DNA of 52,218 bases, taken from assembly GCA_902805665.1 (NCBI GenBank), contig CADCTB010000152.1, positions 1-52,218 on the forward strand. Direction: 5' to 3'. Origin of the DNA: an uncultured Acidimicrobiales bacterium. GTDB lineage: Bacteria; Actinomycetota; Acidimicrobiia; Acidimicrobiales; AC-14. Of this stretch, positions 50,358 to 52,218 are shown piece after piece; position 1 is the stretch's first letter; every line of letters starts with the position of its first letter. The translations under genes were made by a program, and so were the position numbers. The notes under the pieces were generated by a model. The model made no database searches. It saw only the letters and a program-made list of their open reading frames with translations, and was not told the origin of the DNA.

Positions 50358-51521
50358 TCACCTGTTTCGCTCTCCTCGTAGATCGAAGACCACTTTCACC
50401 GCTCCCCGGGAACCGGCGTGGGCGGCGTGGTCGATTGCGTCACGGTAGCGGTCGAGGGAGTAGGTGGCCGAGACGAGGCGGCCCAGATCGGCCTGGGCCA
50501 CGAGCTCGAAGGCCAGTTCGAAAGTCCGCTCGCCGGTCTTCTCCCGCCCGTAGGCGTAGGCCCCGACGAGACGGATCTCCTTGTGCCAGAGGCCGGTCAG
50601 ATCGACCGAGATCCGACCCGGCATGCCCACCAGCACCACCTGCTCGCGAGGCCGGACGATGGCCAGCGCGTCGTCGACGCTGTCCGCCGTGCCCACACAG
50701 TCGAAGACGACCTCGGCGCCCTCGCCCACCCCGTCGCCCACCATCGGCGACCGGCTCATCCGGCGGACCGCCCGACGGACCTCGCCCGGCTCGACCACCA
50801 CGTCCGCCCCGAGGTCGAGGGCGAGCTTCCGCTGCTCGGGGTGCTTGGCGGAGGCGATCAGCGTGCCGGGACGAAGGTGGGTGCGAACGGCGGCGATGGT
50901 GCAGAGGCCGACGGTGCCGGCGCCGAGCACGACGACCGTCGAGGGCTGGTCGACATCCGGGCGACAGGCAGCATGGACGGCGCAGGCCGCAGGCTCCACC
51001 ATGACCGCCGCCTCGTCACTCATGTCGTCCGGCACCGGATGAAGCTGGCTCTCGTGGGCGACCATGGCGGTCGACCACCCCCCACCGGTATCGGCGCAGT
51101 AGCCGGTCTGGAGGCCCGGCTCCAGCGAGCCGAGCGCGATGTTCTGGCAGCTTCCGGTGAGACCGGTCGCGCAGAAGGAGCACGGCGGGTCGATGCCGCG
51201 CGGGATGCAGTTCAGAACCGGCTCGACGACCACCCGGCCGCCGTCGCGGTCGGCCACGATCTCGTGCCCCGGCACGAAGGGGAAGGACACGATGGGCTCG
51301 AAGTACCGCGACGACTTCCCGTCGATCGTCGACAGGTCGGACCCGCAGATCCCGGCGAGGCGGGGCCGGATGCGCTGCCAGTCGGGACCGGGAAGGTCGG
51401 GCTCTTCGACGTCGGCCAGGCGCAGCGGCCCCACCCGGGCGCCGAACCCGGGCATCACGCCGCCCGCCACCATGGCGGCCGCGTATTTGGGAACCGATCG
51501 CCGGAACTGGAGGGCCCTCAC
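50358..51521 (-). CDS. Zinc-type alcohol dehydrogenase-like (MDR) protein
   Basis: LAGICGSDLSTIDGK, PFVPGHEIVAD, CSFCATGLTGSCQN, VVVLGAGTVGLCTIAAV. Confidence 0.92.
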   Translation of the reverse strand: MRALQFRRSVPKYAAAMVAGGVMPGFGARVGPLRLADVEEPDLPGPDWQRIRPRLAGICGSDLSTIDGKSSRYFEPIVSFPFVPGHEIVADRDGGRVVVEPVLNCIPRGIDPPCSFCATGLTGSCQNIALGSLEPGLQTGYCADTGGGWSTAMVAHESQLHPVPDDMSDEAAVMVEPAACAVHAACRPDVDQPSTVVVLGAGTVGLCTIAAVRTHLRPGTLIASAKHPEQRKLALDLGADVVVEPGEVRRAVRRMSRSPMVGDGVGEGAEVVFDCVGTADSVDDALAIVRPREQVVLVGMPGRISVDLTGLWHKEIRLVGAYAYGREKTGERTFELAFELVAQADLGRLVSATYSLDRYRDAIDHAAHAGSRGAVKVVFDLRGERNR

Positions 51522-52218
51522 CGGGCCAGCCCACGGGGCGCCAGCGGCAGGACGGGCACCGGCGCCCCCGGGGCCTTGGTCCACTGTTCGATGTGCCACC
51601 CGCGCTTCCGGGCGATGGCGGCGAGCTTGGGCTCGGCGTTGACGGCCACCGGATGTCCGACCGCTTCCAGCATGGGAAGGTCACTTGCCGAGTCGGCGTA
51701 GACCACCGACTCCGACAGCAGAAGGCCCTCGGCGGCGGCGTAGTCGGCGATGACGATGGCCCGGGCCTCGCCCGTGGGTGGGGCGTCGATCATCTCGCCG
51801 GTGAGCAGGCCGTCGCGCTCGGCCAGGCGGGCGCACACCACGTCGTCGAAGAGCGGCCGCAGGGGCTCCACCACGAAGTCAAGGGCGCCGGTGATGAGCA
51901 GCGTGCGGTGGCCGAGGGCCCGGTGCTCCCGGACCCGGCGGATGCCGGCCGGGAAGGACTTGCTCAGCAGGAGGCTGAAGAGCTCCCAGGCGTCGGCGCG
52001 GATGCGGTCGGCGGGAGCGCCGTCGTAGCGACGGTAGAAGTGGCGTAGGAAGTCGCCCCGGTCCCGGCGGTCGAGGGCGAGCAGGCCGGGGCCCTGGCGC
52101 AGCATGTCCAGGGTGAAGCGGGCCCGCTCGTCGTCGGGGAGCCGCCGGGACGCCAGGAAGGAGTACGACTCCACCACGTTGGAGGCGATGAGGGTGTTCT
52201 CGAGGTCGAAGGCGGCGA
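51518..52218 (-). CDS. HAD-IB family hydrolase, 5'-truncated by window edge
   Basis: Frame open to the window end: AAFDLENTLIASNVVESYSFLASRRL...LLITGALDFVVEPLRPLFDDVV...VVYADSASDLPMLEAVGHPVAVN. Confidence 0.88.
   Translation of the reverse strand, partial: AAFDLENTLIASNVVESYSFLASRRLPDDERARFTLDMLRQGPGLLALDRRDRGDFLRHFYRRYDGAPADRIRADAWELFSLLLSKSFPAGIRRVREHRALGHRTLLITGALDFVVEPLRPLFDDVVCARLAERDGLLTGEMIDAPPTGEARAIVIADYAAAEGLLLSESVVYADSASDLPMLEAVGHPVAVNAEPKLAAIARKRGWHIEQWTKAPGAPVPVLPLAPRGLAR

Overview
The window is 52.2 kb of high-GC DNA with dense coding on both strands. Gene content (F420/LLM oxidoreductase, septum-formation protein, DUF5995, DUF6458, DUF2510, GAF-ANTAR) suggests an actinobacterium, possibly Acidimicrobiia-like; this is inference only. 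Most of it is chromosomal housekeeping and metabolism: DabA C-terminal part, DinB, PutA, aconitase, GltB, ribosomal protein S18, DEAD-box helicase, MMPL transporter, GH15, SDR, and two tRNAs (Cys-GCA and Val-GAC). There is a small accessory scar next to tRNA-Cys: an integrase remnant, a small acidic ORF and a structured intergenic element. Main items for follow-up: (i) a putative operon of a 77-aa Asp/Thr/Ser-rich peptide, a JmjC/cupin-4 hydroxylase and a sucrase/ferredoxin-like protein, with an anomalous cupin start (CTG or +1 frameshift); (ii) a MerR regulator with a perfect 20-bp operator, translationally coupled to a 42-aa CxCxC/CxCxC peptide; (iii) a small protein made of two tandem copies of an unrecognised domain; (iv) several genes whose conserved N-termini begin upstream of any ATG/GTG/TTG; (v) a HAD-IB protein without the nucleophilic Asp. 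No CRISPR array, rRNA or intact mobile element was found. All family calls come from reading motifs, not from database searches.
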